Assembly: GCF_000468495.1 (NCBI RefSeq)
Contig: NC_022444.1
Location: forward strand, 2,459,975 to 2,523,974
Length of the DNA stretch: 64,000 nt
Source of the DNA: Megalodesulfovibrio gigas DSM 1382 = ATCC 19364
GTDB lineage: Bacteria; Desulfobacterota; Desulfovibrionia; Desulfovibrionales; Desulfovibrionaceae
Direction: 5' to 3'
Numbering within the stretch: position 1 is the stretch's first letter; each line of letters starts with the position of its first letter. Below the pieces are notes generated by a model. That model searched no databases and was not told where the DNA came from. It saw only the letters and a program-made list of their open reading frames with translations. Below are positions 16,928-25,710 of this stretch, piece by piece. The position numbers and the translations under genes were made by a program.

Positions 16928-17553
16928 GCCCGCCACTCCTGGCCTGTCCTGATGCGCTTCAGCAGCCGTGTACGATCCTGCAACCCGTTGGACCCGCCAT
17001 TGATGCGGCGCGTCACCCCGGCCACATCATCCTGATCTGCCGACGCATTGCACTGTTTCAGCGCCCATACGGTGGCCGCCACCAGCAGGGCCGTCTCCGG
17101 GGCGCAGGCCAGCTCCGGCGAAGTTTCCAGGTCCAGCCCTGCAGCCCGGCCGACGCGGGCGTACATCTCCCGCCCAGTGAGCTGCAGCAGGCCCCGGCCA
17201 CGATATGCCCAACCATCCCCGGGCTGGGTGTTGCCCATGCGGCCGCCGTACACGGCATTGGCCAGCGCCTGCGGATTGCTTACAAACGGCATGGCGTCTG
17301 CCGGCCGTTTGAACCGTGACGGCCAGACAACCATCAGCCGGGCCGCCGTGGTGTAGTTCAAGCTCTCTTCGGCTCGCCGCAATTGCCCGGTCTCGTGAAA
17401 GACCTGGGCCAGGAAATGCTGCAGCCGCAGTCGGGTGCCGATGCCGTGCCCGGGCAGAACATCCCCGGCGTGGTCAAATGCCTTGACCAGATCGGGTTCC
17501 GCAGCCGGGCACAGCCGGTTGATGGTCGCCTGGATCGGCGTCTGGATGTCCAT
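16924..17553 (-). CDS. Endolysin, glycoside hydrolase family 19
   Basis: A 209-residue GH19 (chitinase-like) lysozyme. Catalytic Glu54 is in QVFHETGQL; the substrate-side motif YRGRGLLQLTG and the end GVTRRINGG are typical. No signal peptide, so it needs the holin (28.0-28.5 kb) to reach peptidoglycan. It is separated from the holin by the tail and capsid genes, unlike compact lysis cassettes. Confidence 0.88.
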   Translation of the reverse strand: MDIQTPIQATINRLCPAAEPDLVKAFDHAGDVLPGHGIGTRLRLQHFLAQVFHETGQLRRAEESLNYTTAARLMVVWPSRFKRPADAMPFVSNPQALANAVYGGRMGNTQPGDGWAYRGRGLLQLTGREMYARVGRAAGLDLETSPELACAPETALLVAATVWALKQCNASADQDDVAGVTRRINGGSNGLQDRTRLLKRIRTGQEWRA

Positions 17554-17556
17554 TGC

Positions 17557-19242
17557 TCATCCTCCCACAATGATAGGTTGCACCGCGTCTATTTCGGTCA
17601 CCACGCGGCCGCCATGTTCGGCGTGATGCCTCACGGCCCGCACCCACGCCCGACCATGCACCCGCAGTGACGGCAACTGCAGCCCGACCACATCCCCCGG
17701 CGCCAACGGACGCCACGGGATGGTCACCGTGATGATCCGCCGGTCAAAGGCATACTCAAGCAACCACGCCTGCCCGAGCAGCAACGCAATCCGCTCGGAT
17801 GTCACCAGGGGGTCTTCAATGGGGTCGGCCGCGCGGTCCCGGGCGGCCAGGGCGGCAGATTGCACAACCACATGCACGCCATCCGGGGCCGTGCCTTGCA
17901 CCACGAAGAGTACCGTCTTTTCAGAACAGCCACGTACAAGCCACCGTGTAATTACGGTATCATATGTGATGTCCGCCACACCGTGCCGGCTGACGTCGGC
18001 CAAGGTCAGATCCGTCGCGCCGGTCGCAACGCTGATGTCCCCGGCATCCGCACCAATCCACTGCCAGGCGAGCTCCCCCGCCACGACGCGGGAGGCCTGC
18101 CCTGCACCGGCCGAAAATGCGATCCGTTCCGTCACCGTCTCGCGGGAAGTACCCAACGGCGTCACTCGTCCAGATGAGGTCCAGACATCCCACACATCCA
18201 GACCTGACTGACCGTAGGCGCGCACCACCATATCCTCTCCCGCGGCAGGCGATCCTTCCACCTCCAGGGATGGCATGACCGCTTCAGAGGTCGTGCCGGA
18301 GAGCTCCACCCGATCCACAGGCGTTCCGGCCTCGTGAGCGACCGAGCACGAGAGGACACAGTCTTCATCCAGGCGCGCTGCGGCTGGAGTGGCGTCATCC
18401 CGTATCACCGCCAGGCCGCCCGGCCACCGTGGCCGCACGCGCATTCCACCGGCAGGCAACGCCTGCACCACACCGCCTGCGGCCGCAGCCAGGGTCTGCA
18501 GGCCCTCCATGGCATCGCCGGCATAGGTGTAGGAGGCCGGCAATACCCAGTCTTCCAGCGCCCAGACCAGCCCGCCTCCGGTCACATCTCCGACCAGTTC
18601 GGCGGCAACGGCGCGTGCCGTCGGCGCGGTCGCATACGGCCCCATGGCCACTGCGGCCGCAAACGGCTCCGACAGCAACGCGGAGGCTCCGCGACCCCAT
18701 ACCGAACAGCGGTCCACGGCCAGCTCCCGACGCTCCACCAGAAACGCATGGGCCGGACCACCCCGGAATTGTACCTGCAGCCGGAGCGTGCCCGGCAGGC
18801 GCGCCGGATCGGCCGTCCCAAAATGCGCCGGGGCCAGGATGGTCAGATCGACCTGATCATGCAGCGCGTCCTGATCCAGGCTGATGGAGATATCAGACAC
18901 GGCCGTGCTGATGTCCTGCCCGTCCAGGAGAACCGCCGGCATGCCAACCGACGGGACAAGCACGGGCAGCACGGCGTCCAGCAGCGCCTGGTGGCCGCGT
19001 CGGGCATCCACGCGTGCCAGTTCAACACCCAGGGGCAGCATGCCGCGGCAGCCGGCCGCAGTGCTGCCGGAAATGCACAGGCGGCCGCGGCGACCGGCGC
19101 TCAATGCAGAGCACACCGCCAGCCGTCTGCGCTTGCCCATCCCTGCGAACAGGAGCTGCCGCCGCGTGACGCCCACGCTGACGGGAAAAGGGAGTTGCCC
19201 TTGCAGGTCCGACTGGGATCCCCAGAGCAGCACCAGCGTCAC
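17557..19242 (-). CDS. Phage tail/baseplate hub-like protein
   Basis: A 561-residue beta-rich protein downstream of the tape measure gene. It has segments such as MPAVLLDGQDISTAVSDISI, then a middle with ALEDWVLPASYTYAGDAMEG and a C-terminus with PLAPGDVVGLQLPSLRVHGR. Position and composition match tail hub proteins (T4 gp27-like fold) of siphoviruses and Mu-like phages. Its start overlaps the preceding stop by 4 bp. Assignment rests mainly on position. Confidence 0.6.
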   Translation of the reverse strand: MTLVLLWGSQSDLQGQLPFPVSVGVTRRQLLFAGMGKRRRLAVCSALSAGRRGRLCISGSTAAGCRGMLPLGVELARVDARRGHQALLDAVLPVLVPSVGMPAVLLDGQDISTAVSDISISLDQDALHDQVDLTILAPAHFGTADPARLPGTLRLQVQFRGGPAHAFLVERRELAVDRCSVWGRGASALLSEPFAAAVAMGPYATAPTARAVAAELVGDVTGGGLVWALEDWVLPASYTYAGDAMEGLQTLAAAAGGVVQALPAGGMRVRPRWPGGLAVIRDDATPAAARLDEDCVLSCSVAHEAGTPVDRVELSGTTSEAVMPSLEVEGSPAAGEDMVVRAYGQSGLDVWDVWTSSGRVTPLGTSRETVTERIAFSAGAGQASRVVAGELAWQWIGADAGDISVATGATDLTLADVSRHGVADITYDTVITRWLVRGCSEKTVLFVVQGTAPDGVHVVVQSAALAARDRAADPIEDPLVTSERIALLLGQAWLLEYAFDRRIITVTIPWRPLAPGDVVGLQLPSLRVHGRAWVRAVRHHAEHGGRVVTEIDAVQPIIVGG

Positions 19243-19613
19243 AGCGCCACCACCTTGATGATGATGTCTGCAATGGGATCATCCGGGGCGGGATCCGCAT
19301 CGGGATAGACGGCTCGGCCGTCTATGCACGGCTGCTCCCAGACACGGAACAGTACCTGCAGGGCGCGCCCATCATTGAGCTCCAATGGATAGACGGCGCC
19401 GGCCTGGCTGGCCAACTCCCGCAGCCGATCCAGACTCGCGCGCGGCAACCAGCCGTATTCGGCTCCGCCTACCAGATCCATGGGGATCCCTTGCGTCGGA
19501 GCGGTCCAGACCAGCAAGGCCCCGGACAGTGTGCGTTCCATTTTGGCGTCCATGGGCACGTGCCATGCATCCAGAATGGCCACATCTTCCAGATCCACGT
19601 CAGCGAGGCGCAC
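19239..19613 (-). CDS. Small tail-associated protein
   Basis: A 124-residue protein between tape measure and hub genes, overlapping the former by 14 bp and the latter by 4 bp. Contains ADVDLEDVAILDAWHVPMD and ends DPIADIIIKVVAL. Probably a distal tail or hub accessory protein by position; no family identified. Confidence 0.5.
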   Translation of the reverse strand: MRLADVDLEDVAILDAWHVPMDAKMERTLSGALLVWTAPTQGIPMDLVGGAEYGWLPRASLDRLRELASQAGAVYPLELNDGRALQVLFRVWEQPCIDGRAVYPDADPAPDDPIADIIIKVVAL

Positions 19614-22600
19614 GGGAAACTCCGGCCAAACGGGCTCTGGTCAACTGTTCGGCGAGGTCCGCAGCCACGGCGCGTTCCGAGACCACCTGAAATTCCCGGC
19701 CGCCCACTTCCAACGTCAAGGTGCCCCAATGGCCGCCGGACAAGCCTCCCGCAGGCGCGGGGGCCAGCCCGCCAGCGCTGTAGCGCAAGGGTTCGGTGAT
19801 CTGCCGCACCGGAATCCGGAGGTCCACTGCCGCGTGCTGGATGCGGGCCGCCAGCTCCGACAGGGAAATTTCCCCGGTGCGTGCCCGCTTCAGATCCCGG
19901 AACAGTTGCGCGCCAAAGAACCGCACGGTTTCCTTATCCGTCACCGCTTCGCCCGGCTCCAGACGGGCCGGGATGATATCCCCGCCGCCATACCCTGGCA
20001 GAATCACGCCTGTGGCGTACCCGGGGGCCTCACCTTCGCCCCCGGCGTCTCCAGAAGAGTTGCCGCCTCCCTTGCGGCGCTCTTCGATGGTGATGATTTT
20101 CGTTTCCGGCTTCAAGAGTTCCCGGAGCAAGGCCTTGAACGCAGCGGCCTCGGCCTCCAGCGTCACGGATTTTTCCTCGGGGGCCAGGGCATTGGCAATG
20201 ACGTCCTGCGCCGCATCAGCCTCGGCATGCAGCACGATGGACTTTTCCGCCGGTGCCATCACGGCCTCCAGCGTTTCCTGAGCCACTGTGGCATCCGCCA
20301 CCAGTGTCACGGGTTTTTCCGCTGGCGCAATCAGTGCTTCAAACAAGGCCACGGCGGCATCCCCGATGGGGTGCACCGTGATGGCCTTCTCTGCTGCCGC
20401 AGTCAGGCCTTCAAACGCTGAGGCTGCCTCCGCCGTGTTCACCACCGCGACAGCCACTTCCTTGGTTTGCGGCGCGGCCAGCGCATCCACGCGCGCCTGG
20501 GCCGCCTCGGTCACCGCCTTGATAACCAGCTGTCCTTCCTGCAGCAGAGGCGATGCCGGGGCATACGGCTTGCCGCTTGCGTCCTGAAAGAGCACGGTGT
20601 GCGTTCCAGTGGTTGAGAGCCCGTTCAAGACGGCGAGGATTTCGGCCTTCACCACCTCGGCATTGTGCACCACCTCGATCTGGGGCTTGGCGTTATTGAC
20701 TTCATCGGTTGCATCACCCACGGCATCGCCGATCTGCTTTGCCGCCGCCTCGTTTGCTGTGGCGGCATCCTTGGTCTTTTGCGTCACAGCGTCCCAGGCT
20801 TTGCCAATGAGCTCTGCGCCGCGTTGCACATCCTGGGCCGCCTCCTGAGCGATGGTCGGCTTCTGCGCCGGACTCGCTGCCGACTCCATCTGCTTGTACA
20901 AGGATGCCAGCTTCTTGAGCTGTTCTTCGGCCTGCTTGAGGGATTCTGCGTCTCCTTTTGCCACCAACGTCCGCAATTCGGCATTGGCCGCCATGATTTC
21001 ACGCTTCAACGCCGCCACCTTTTGGGTGGGATTCATGGTGTTGAGCGCTGTTTCAAGGATCAAGTCAGCAGCGGTCTTTGCAAATTCCTTCTGCGCAGCC
21101 TGCAAGCTGGTGAGCTCTTCCTGGAGCTTGCGGCCATGGGCAATAACCTGATCGTATATCTGCTGCGCAGACGCGGCATAGGCCTGCAAGGCCCCCAGCC
21201 TGGCCTGAGACAGTGACTCCTCAATGGCCTTTGCCTCGGCGGCATGTTTTTGTTCGGCCAAACCAGCCTTGTCCAACGCCGCCTGACGGGCAGCGGCCTC
21301 TTCTTCGGCCAGGGCGATCACCACATCTCGCTGCTGCCGTCGCACCGCCAGCACGGCCGCCACCTGGGCAACTTCGTCCTGGCTGCTTTTTTTCGCGGCC
21401 GCGGCCAGGGCGTCGTAGTGCTCCACAATCGCCGCCGTGGCCTCGCGGAACACGCCGGCAACCGCAGTGGTCGCATCTGCAAATGTTTGGCTGGCGGCGT
21501 ATGCCGCCTCATATTCGACGCGCAGTCGCGATATTTCACCCGCGAACCCGGACAACGGCGAAAGCGGCAGGGACGCCAGCACCTCCAGCACCCGCAGCCA
21601 TGGTCCGGCATTGCTGCCCAGCTCAACCACCCCTCGCGCCAGGGTGCCCAGCACCTTGACCACGCCGGTCACAATGGTGCCCAGGTTCACCAGGGCCTCT
21701 GACGTCTTGCGAGCCCAGCGCTCCAGGTCGCCAGTCTCGGCCATCCGCTGTACTTCGGCCAACAGCGCCTTGATCTGCGCCTTCGCATAGTCCATGACCC
21801 CGGCATCGCCCACCAGCCGCAGGAAGTCTTCCCACTCGCTTTCCAGGGTCTGCGTCATGCCCTCCCAGGTGTCGGCCATGCCTGCGGCTGCGCCGCCGAA
21901 GCGCTTCTGCAGCCCTGCCATGAGGGCCTCCATGACCTTTTCCACGGGGATGGCCTGATTGCCGATGTCCGCCACCTGAGCGCCCGTGAGCTTGAGCTCC
22001 TCCCGCAGGATGGCATATGCCGGCACGCCGCGTTCGGCGAGCTGCATCAATTCTTCGGCCGACGCCTTGCCCTTGGCCTGCATTTGACCCAACGCGGTCA
22101 CAATGCCGGAGAATGCCTCATCACCCCCGCCCACGGCCACCACGGTATCCTTCAGCGTGGTCATGTCCTTGATGGTGGGCTGCACGCCCATCGACCGGAG
22201 CTTTTTGAATGCATCCACGGCCTCAGCCGTGTTCCCCGGCATGACCTTGGCCCAGGCATTGAGCTGCTCGAACCAAGTGTCCCCATGCCCACCGGTTACG
22301 GTATCCAGGGCATTGCGCAACTGCTCATATTTCCCGGCCGTGTCCACAGCCGCGGTGCCCAGTTCCTTGGCCGCCGTCACCAGCTCCCACACCAGATTGA
22401 CGGCTGTCTGGAACGCAACATAGGCCACAGCCACCCCGGCCACCTTGCCAGCCAGAGCGGTCAGCGCCAGTCCATGTTCCGTCTGGGCCGCCGTGGCGCT
22501 GCGGGCCGCCGCGGTGCTGTCTTCCCCCATTTTCACAAACCGGCCGGACGCATCACGTGCGCGCCCGGCCGCGTCATTGATCACGGTGGATGCCTTGTCT

Positions 22601-22641
22601 TCGGCGGTGATTTTGATCTGATACAGCAGGTCGTTCGCCAT
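19600..22641 (-). CDS. Tail tape measure protein
   Basis: A 1013-residue protein starting MANDLLYQIKITAEDKAS, a typical tape-measure start. Residues about 100-260 form the conserved N-terminal domain with GTAAVDTAGKYEQLRN and LMQLAERGVPAYAILREEL; there are hydrophobic stretches (VVKVLGTLARGVVEL region) and long Ala/Glu-rich helices. It sets tail length: by the usual rule of about 0.15 nm per residue the tail would be about 150 nm. It begins 6 bp beyond the frameshifted chaperone stop. Confidence 0.88.
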   Translation of the reverse strand: MANDLLYQIKITAEDKASTVINDAAGRARDASGRFVKMGEDSTAAARSATAAQTEHGLALTALAGKVAGVAVAYVAFQTAVNLVWELVTAAKELGTAAVDTAGKYEQLRNALDTVTGGHGDTWFEQLNAWAKVMPGNTAEAVDAFKKLRSMGVQPTIKDMTTLKDTVVAVGGGDEAFSGIVTALGQMQAKGKASAEELMQLAERGVPAYAILREELKLTGAQVADIGNQAIPVEKVMEALMAGLQKRFGGAAAGMADTWEGMTQTLESEWEDFLRLVGDAGVMDYAKAQIKALLAEVQRMAETGDLERWARKTSEALVNLGTIVTGVVKVLGTLARGVVELGSNAGPWLRVLEVLASLPLSPLSGFAGEISRLRVEYEAAYAASQTFADATTAVAGVFREATAAIVEHYDALAAAAKKSSQDEVAQVAAVLAVRRQQRDVVIALAEEEAAARQAALDKAGLAEQKHAAEAKAIEESLSQARLGALQAYAASAQQIYDQVIAHGRKLQEELTSLQAAQKEFAKTAADLILETALNTMNPTQKVAALKREIMAANAELRTLVAKGDAESLKQAEEQLKKLASLYKQMESAASPAQKPTIAQEAAQDVQRGAELIGKAWDAVTQKTKDAATANEAAAKQIGDAVGDATDEVNNAKPQIEVVHNAEVVKAEILAVLNGLSTTGTHTVLFQDASGKPYAPASPLLQEGQLVIKAVTEAAQARVDALAAPQTKEVAVAVVNTAEAASAFEGLTAAAEKAITVHPIGDAAVALFEALIAPAEKPVTLVADATVAQETLEAVMAPAEKSIVLHAEADAAQDVIANALAPEEKSVTLEAEAAAFKALLRELLKPETKIITIEERRKGGGNSSGDAGGEGEAPGYATGVILPGYGGGDIIPARLEPGEAVTDKETVRFFGAQLFRDLKRARTGEISLSELAARIQHAAVDLRIPVRQITEPLRYSAGGLAPAPAGGLSGGHWGTLTLEVGGREFQVVSERAVAADLAEQLTRARLAGVSRAPR

Positions 22642-22647
22642 GGGGAG

Positions 22648-23090
22648 CTATGTTCTCTTCTTTTCCGCCAGCATGTTGAGCATCCGGACCGCCACGCCCC
22701 AGCCGTATTGCCAGGCCCCTACATGTCCCCGGCTCACGAGGACGCAGACGGCCCGCTCGATCGCGTCCCGCAAGGCCTGGCCAGCTGGTCGAGCAGCCCC
22801 TTTGCCCCGTGCAGCTCCTGGAGCAGGGGCAAAAAATCGGCCAGCACCTCCCGCACGGCAGCGGTCACAGCGCGCGCTTCGGACGGCGTGAGCTTGCCGA
22901 ACTCCTCGGGCTGCAGATCCGAAACCGCCGCCAACAGCGAGGCAGGCAGCGGAGCACGTCCGGTCATCACCTCATGGGGATCAAACAGGATGTCCGGCCG
23001 GCCCACGACCTGCCACAGCGTGGCAAGGGTCGGCTCGGTGACGGTGATGGCGCGCACGGCGGTCGGAACGGTACGAGTCTGAACAGGCAT
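22648..23090 (-). CDS. Tail assembly chaperone, -1 frameshift product (gpGT-type)
   Basis: If ribosomes slip -1 on A-AAG-GGG (complement at 22797-22803), the short chaperone continues in the -1 frame to TAG at 22648. The extension reads AARPAGQALRDAIERAV, then WQYGWGVAVRMLNMLAEKK, a protein-like aromatic and helical tail with no start of its own. This mirrors lambda G/GT, where the long form binds the tape measure protein. Gene order (tail tube, ..., chaperones, tape measure) agrees. Confidence 0.8.
22734..23090 (-). CDS. Tail assembly chaperone, short form (gpG-type)
   Basis: The zero-frame product is 118 residues, starting MPVQTRTVPTAVRAITVTEP behind an AAGGA site. It contains VLADFLPLLQELHGAKG at the slippery site and ends in a low-complexity SSGPSASS tail, which is expected when most ribosomes stay in frame. 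It lies immediately upstream of the tape measure gene. Confidence 0.75.
   Translation of the reverse strand: MPVQTRTVPTAVRAITVTEPTLATLWQVVGRPDILFDPHEVMTGRAPLPASLLAAVSDLQPEEFGKLTPSEARAVTAAVREVLADFLPLLQELHGAKGLLDQLARPCGTRSSGPSASS
22797..22803 (-). promoter_or_regulatory. Programmed -1 frameshift slippery heptamer
   Basis: Reading leftwards the codons are GCA AAG GGG, giving A-AAG-GGG, an X-XXY-YYZ heptamer that lets both tRNAs re-pair after a -1 slip. The -1 frame is open for another 147 bases. Confidence 0.75.
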
Positions 23091-23106
23091 GGCAAAATCC
23101 TTCTTT

Positions 23107-23580
23107 TTACGAGTGGTTGTGGACCCTGACTTGATCCAGCGTCACATCCACAATGCAAATGGCAATGCCATTGGCGTAGCTTGCGCCGTAGGCCCGCTCC
23201 ACCACACAGGGTTTGAGGCCGGGCAGGACAACCTGGGCATGCATGGCATCCCGGGCCGCCTCAACCAGTGCATAGACGCCCGGGCCGGAGACGCCGCCTT
23301 CCGCAGCCACATCACGCCGGAAGCTTTTGTCCCCGCAAATCACGGCAAAGTGCAGCCGCTCGGCATGCCGGCGATTCTCCAACGCCAGAGGCCTGGATTC
23401 ATTCCAGGCGACCAGATAGGCCGGCAGTCGCTGCCGCAAGGTCGGCAACTGCGCCTGGTCAAATTGGAACCGGTAGGGTTCCACCTGCACGCCAGGCAGT
23501 TGCAGTGCCAGGAGGGTGCGCACGATGGCTGTCTCGATGTCGCGGATCGAATGAGCCGGGGCATAGGAAAGACGCTGCAT
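23107..23580 (-). CDS. Mu gp37-like protein (DUF1834 family)
   Basis: A 157-residue protein starting MQRLSYAPAHSIRDIETAIV. The pattern with FAVICGDKSFRRDVAAEGGVSGPGVYALVE matches the Mu gp37/DUF1834 tail-terminator-like family. Start ATG 23580 overlaps the previous stop by one base. Likely acts at the head-tail junction or the tail terminus. Confidence 0.65.
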   Translation of the reverse strand: MQRLSYAPAHSIRDIETAIVRTLLALQLPGVQVEPYRFQFDQAQLPTLRQRLPAYLVAWNESRPLALENRRHAERLHFAVICGDKSFRRDVAAEGGVSGPGVYALVEAARDAMHAQVVLPGLKPCVVERAYGASYANGIAICIVDVTLDQVRVHNHS

Positions 23581-24089
23581 CAGGCACGCTCCAGATGGTG
23601 GGTGAGGATGTCTGAAATCTCGTCCCAGTCCTCTGCCCCCACGCCCAAATATGGCCGCGGCGGGACGACTGAGCCAGGATGATTGACCTTCTTGCGCGGG
23701 CCGGCCGCGCCCGGCCACCAGAGGGCCTTTTTGTATCGGGGCCGGATCACGTGCGGCTTGGTGCGCCCACCCGTTTGATGGATGGCTGCATACACGACAT
23801 TGCTGCCCACCGAGACTTCCAGATGCTTTGACCTGGCGGTAATGGATGCACGCAGCCGCCCGGTGTCGATGAGGGTTTGTCCATTTTCAGCCTGGGCGCG
23901 TCCCGAAGGCTCCCAGGGGTCACCATTTGCCGGGTCCGCCTGCCTCCGGAAGGCCTCCATGCTGATGTCCACCAGCTCCTGACCCACCTCCTTGAAGGCC
24001 GGCGCAGTATCCTGCAGGCCGTCACGCAGGCGCCGCAACAACGCATCCACAGGATGTGAATCAATCACAATCACGGTTTCAACAGACAT
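23580..24089 (-). CDS. Virion morphogenesis protein (Mu gpG-like)
   Basis: A 169-residue protein of the phage virion-morphogenesis family (Mu gpG, lambda Z-like tail completion). It has FKEVGQELVDISMEAFRRQ, then the signature LIDTGRLRASITAR with YAAIHQTGGR and the C-terminal PPRPYLGVGAEDW. It overlaps the upstream gene by 11 bp and shares one base with the next gene. Confidence 0.78.
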   Translation of the reverse strand: MSVETVIVIDSHPVDALLRRLRDGLQDTAPAFKEVGQELVDISMEAFRRQADPANGDPWEPSGRAQAENGQTLIDTGRLRASITARSKHLEVSVGSNVVYAAIHQTGGRTKPHVIRPRYKKALWWPGAAGPRKKVNHPGSVVPPRPYLGVGAEDWDEISDILTHHLERA

Positions 24090-24453
24090 TGGCCCCGCCC
24101 TCTCGCAGAATTTGAGACACCCGCCGGGGCGTCAGGCTGTAGGCCACCGCCAACTCCCGCACCGATGCGCCAGCGGTCCGGCGGGCGCGCAATTCGGCGT
24201 TTCTCGCCGCCCGCAGCACGGGCTCTGCGGATGGCACATCCACGCGTACGCCTCCATAGGCACCATGCAGGGCCTGCCAGGCAGCGGGAGACAAGAGCTG
24301 GCGCAATGGATGCTCCACCGGCGCACGGATCGGGACATAGACGAGCAACCCGGCGTACGCATTGCAAAGCGCTACGGCATCCTCAAGCCCCAGCAGCCGC
24401 ACCAACCCCTGCAGTGTTTTGTACTTATCTCCTAAATCAGGAACGGTCCGCAT
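24079..24453 (-). CDS. Mor-like DNA-binding protein within the tail module
   Basis: A 124-residue protein. The N-terminal part LVRLLGLEDAVALCNAYAG then LVYVP resembles the dimerisation region of Mor activators, and the end ASVRELAVAYSLTPRRVSQIL is a helix-turn-helix. A second Mor-type gene lies at 43.5 kb at the end of the early region. Its place among tail genes is unusual; it may regulate late transcription or be a displaced C-like activator. Confidence 0.6.
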   Translation of the reverse strand: MRTVPDLGDKYKTLQGLVRLLGLEDAVALCNAYAGLLVYVPIRAPVEHPLRQLLSPAAWQALHGAYGGVRVDVPSAEPVLRAARNAELRARRTAGASVRELAVAYSLTPRRVSQILREGGANVC

Positions 24454-24465
24454 GGATGCCTCCGA

Positions 24466-25224
24466 CTATGCAGGCGTCTGCGTCGCCCGCGGGAAGGTCC
24501 GCATCCGGTACATGCCTGCCTCGCCCTGCTTGAGCAGGGTCTTGATGTTGAAGCCGGCCTCCACCACCTCATCGCTGATCCAGTTGAGATCCCCATCCGG
24601 AGACAGGGTGGCCTTGGGGATGTCCAGCACAAACGGCTTGTTGCCAAACTCGTTCACCCCGTCCAGCCGGAGCTGCACGTAGGCCACGGCCACTGTGCCG
24701 GCATCGATCTGGTAGCCGTCGATGTAGGCGCAGTTGAACGTCACCTGATATTCCTGGCCGTCAGTCAAGGCGCCGCCAGGCACAAGCTTGATCTGCCCGG
24801 AGTCGGGCAGGACCTCAAAGTCCGTCCCTTCAACCCCGCCTGTGACGCGCACGTTGGAGACCTTGTACTTTCCCAAATCCATATAACCGCGCTCGTACAA
24901 CTTCAGCGCGACCTGCTGATCCGTGCCGGCGGCCTGGATGAAGTCGGAATCAGCCCCCATGGTGGCCAGGGCGTAGGTAGTCCGGTTCAGGGTGTCGATG
25001 GTCAGCTTGCCGCCCACGGTATCGATCGAGGTGGCGCTATCCAGCGGGAGTCCTTTGGTTCCCTTGCGCCGGGAGAGGCGTTCCGTGGTCTTCGTGGAGA
25101 TGTTCGTCACCAGCAACGTGGCGTTGCCCAGGTCCACCATCGGTTCGTCGGAGTCCATGGGCCGCATGGTCAAAATCCCACTCAGGACGGCCCCTTCCTC
25201 CAGCCCAAATCCGTACCCTGCCAT
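24466..25224 (-). CDS. Major tail tube protein
   Basis: A 252-residue beta-rich protein starting at ATG 25224 behind GAAGGAGCC. Features: GFGLEEGAVLSGILTMRPMD, TLLVTNISTKTTERLSR, QVALKLYERGYMDLGKY. Position between head-completion genes and chaperones fits the tail tube of siphovirus-like tails; no sheath gene is seen nearby. Assigned by order and composition. Confidence 0.6.
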   Translation of the reverse strand: MAGYGFGLEEGAVLSGILTMRPMDSDEPMVDLGNATLLVTNISTKTTERLSRRKGTKGLPLDSATSIDTVGGKLTIDTLNRTTYALATMGADSDFIQAAGTDQQVALKLYERGYMDLGKYKVSNVRVTGGVEGTDFEVLPDSGQIKLVPGGALTDGQEYQVTFNCAYIDGYQIDAGTVAVAYVQLRLDGVNEFGNKPFVLDIPKATLSPDGDLNWISDEVVEAGFNIKTLLKQGEAGMYRMRTFPRATQTPA

Positions 25225-25245
25225 ATTCGGCTCCTTCAATGCTCG

Positions 25246-25659
25246 TTAAAAAACCTGTTCCAACCCGGCCAACCGGCCATCCCCCCGCACGGCCCGGGCA
25301 CGGCCAGCCGCAACCGGCTGATCGCTCATGCCCAGAGACAACCGCCCGGCTGCAATGGCCGCCAGCAGGCGCAGCACCTCGGCACGGTCTGCCGCCCAGG
25401 CCTCGGGCACAGTATGCAACTGGCGAAAGAGGCCATGCACGGCCAGCCGGGACGTCAGTTGCACTACCAGCGGGCTGGGCTGGGCCAGGGGCACGGCCAT
25501 GCGGGTGGACAGATAGGCGTCAACTTCGGCGCTGGCCGCCTCACAGACGGATTCAAGCCGGCGGCCCGCTTCCGGTTCATACGGCCAGCCGCCCACCAGG
25601 TCCGCCAAATCGTCTTCACCCAACACGCGGCGCAAGTCGTCCGCATTGCAATAGGCCAT
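25246..25659 (-). CDS. Mu gp36-like head-tail protein (DUF1320)
   Basis: A 137-residue protein with the DUF1320 start MAYCNADDLRRVLGEDDL and the helical AEVDAYLSTRMAVPLAQP segment. Members follow the major capsid gene in Mu-like phages and probably form part of the head-tail connector. Confidence 0.78.
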   Translation of the reverse strand: MAYCNADDLRRVLGEDDLADLVGGWPYEPEAGRRLESVCEAASAEVDAYLSTRMAVPLAQPSPLVVQLTSRLAVHGLFRQLHTVPEAWAADRAEVLRLLAAIAAGRLSLGMSDQPVAAGRARAVRGDGRLAGLEQVF

Positions 25660-25690
25660 GCCCTGTGCCCTCCTTCGCGTTTCAGACTAG

Positions 25691-25708
25691 TCTCAGACTA
25701 GTCTGAGA
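25691..25708. repeat. 18-bp perfect palindrome
   Basis: TCTCAGACTAGTCTGAGA, preceded by another copy of TCAGACTAG at 25682-25690. It lies in the 51-bp gap between the capsid stop and the gp36-like start. Could be an RNA hairpin adjusting capsid versus tail expression, or a binding site. Confidence 0.6.
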
Positions 25709-25710
25709 TT

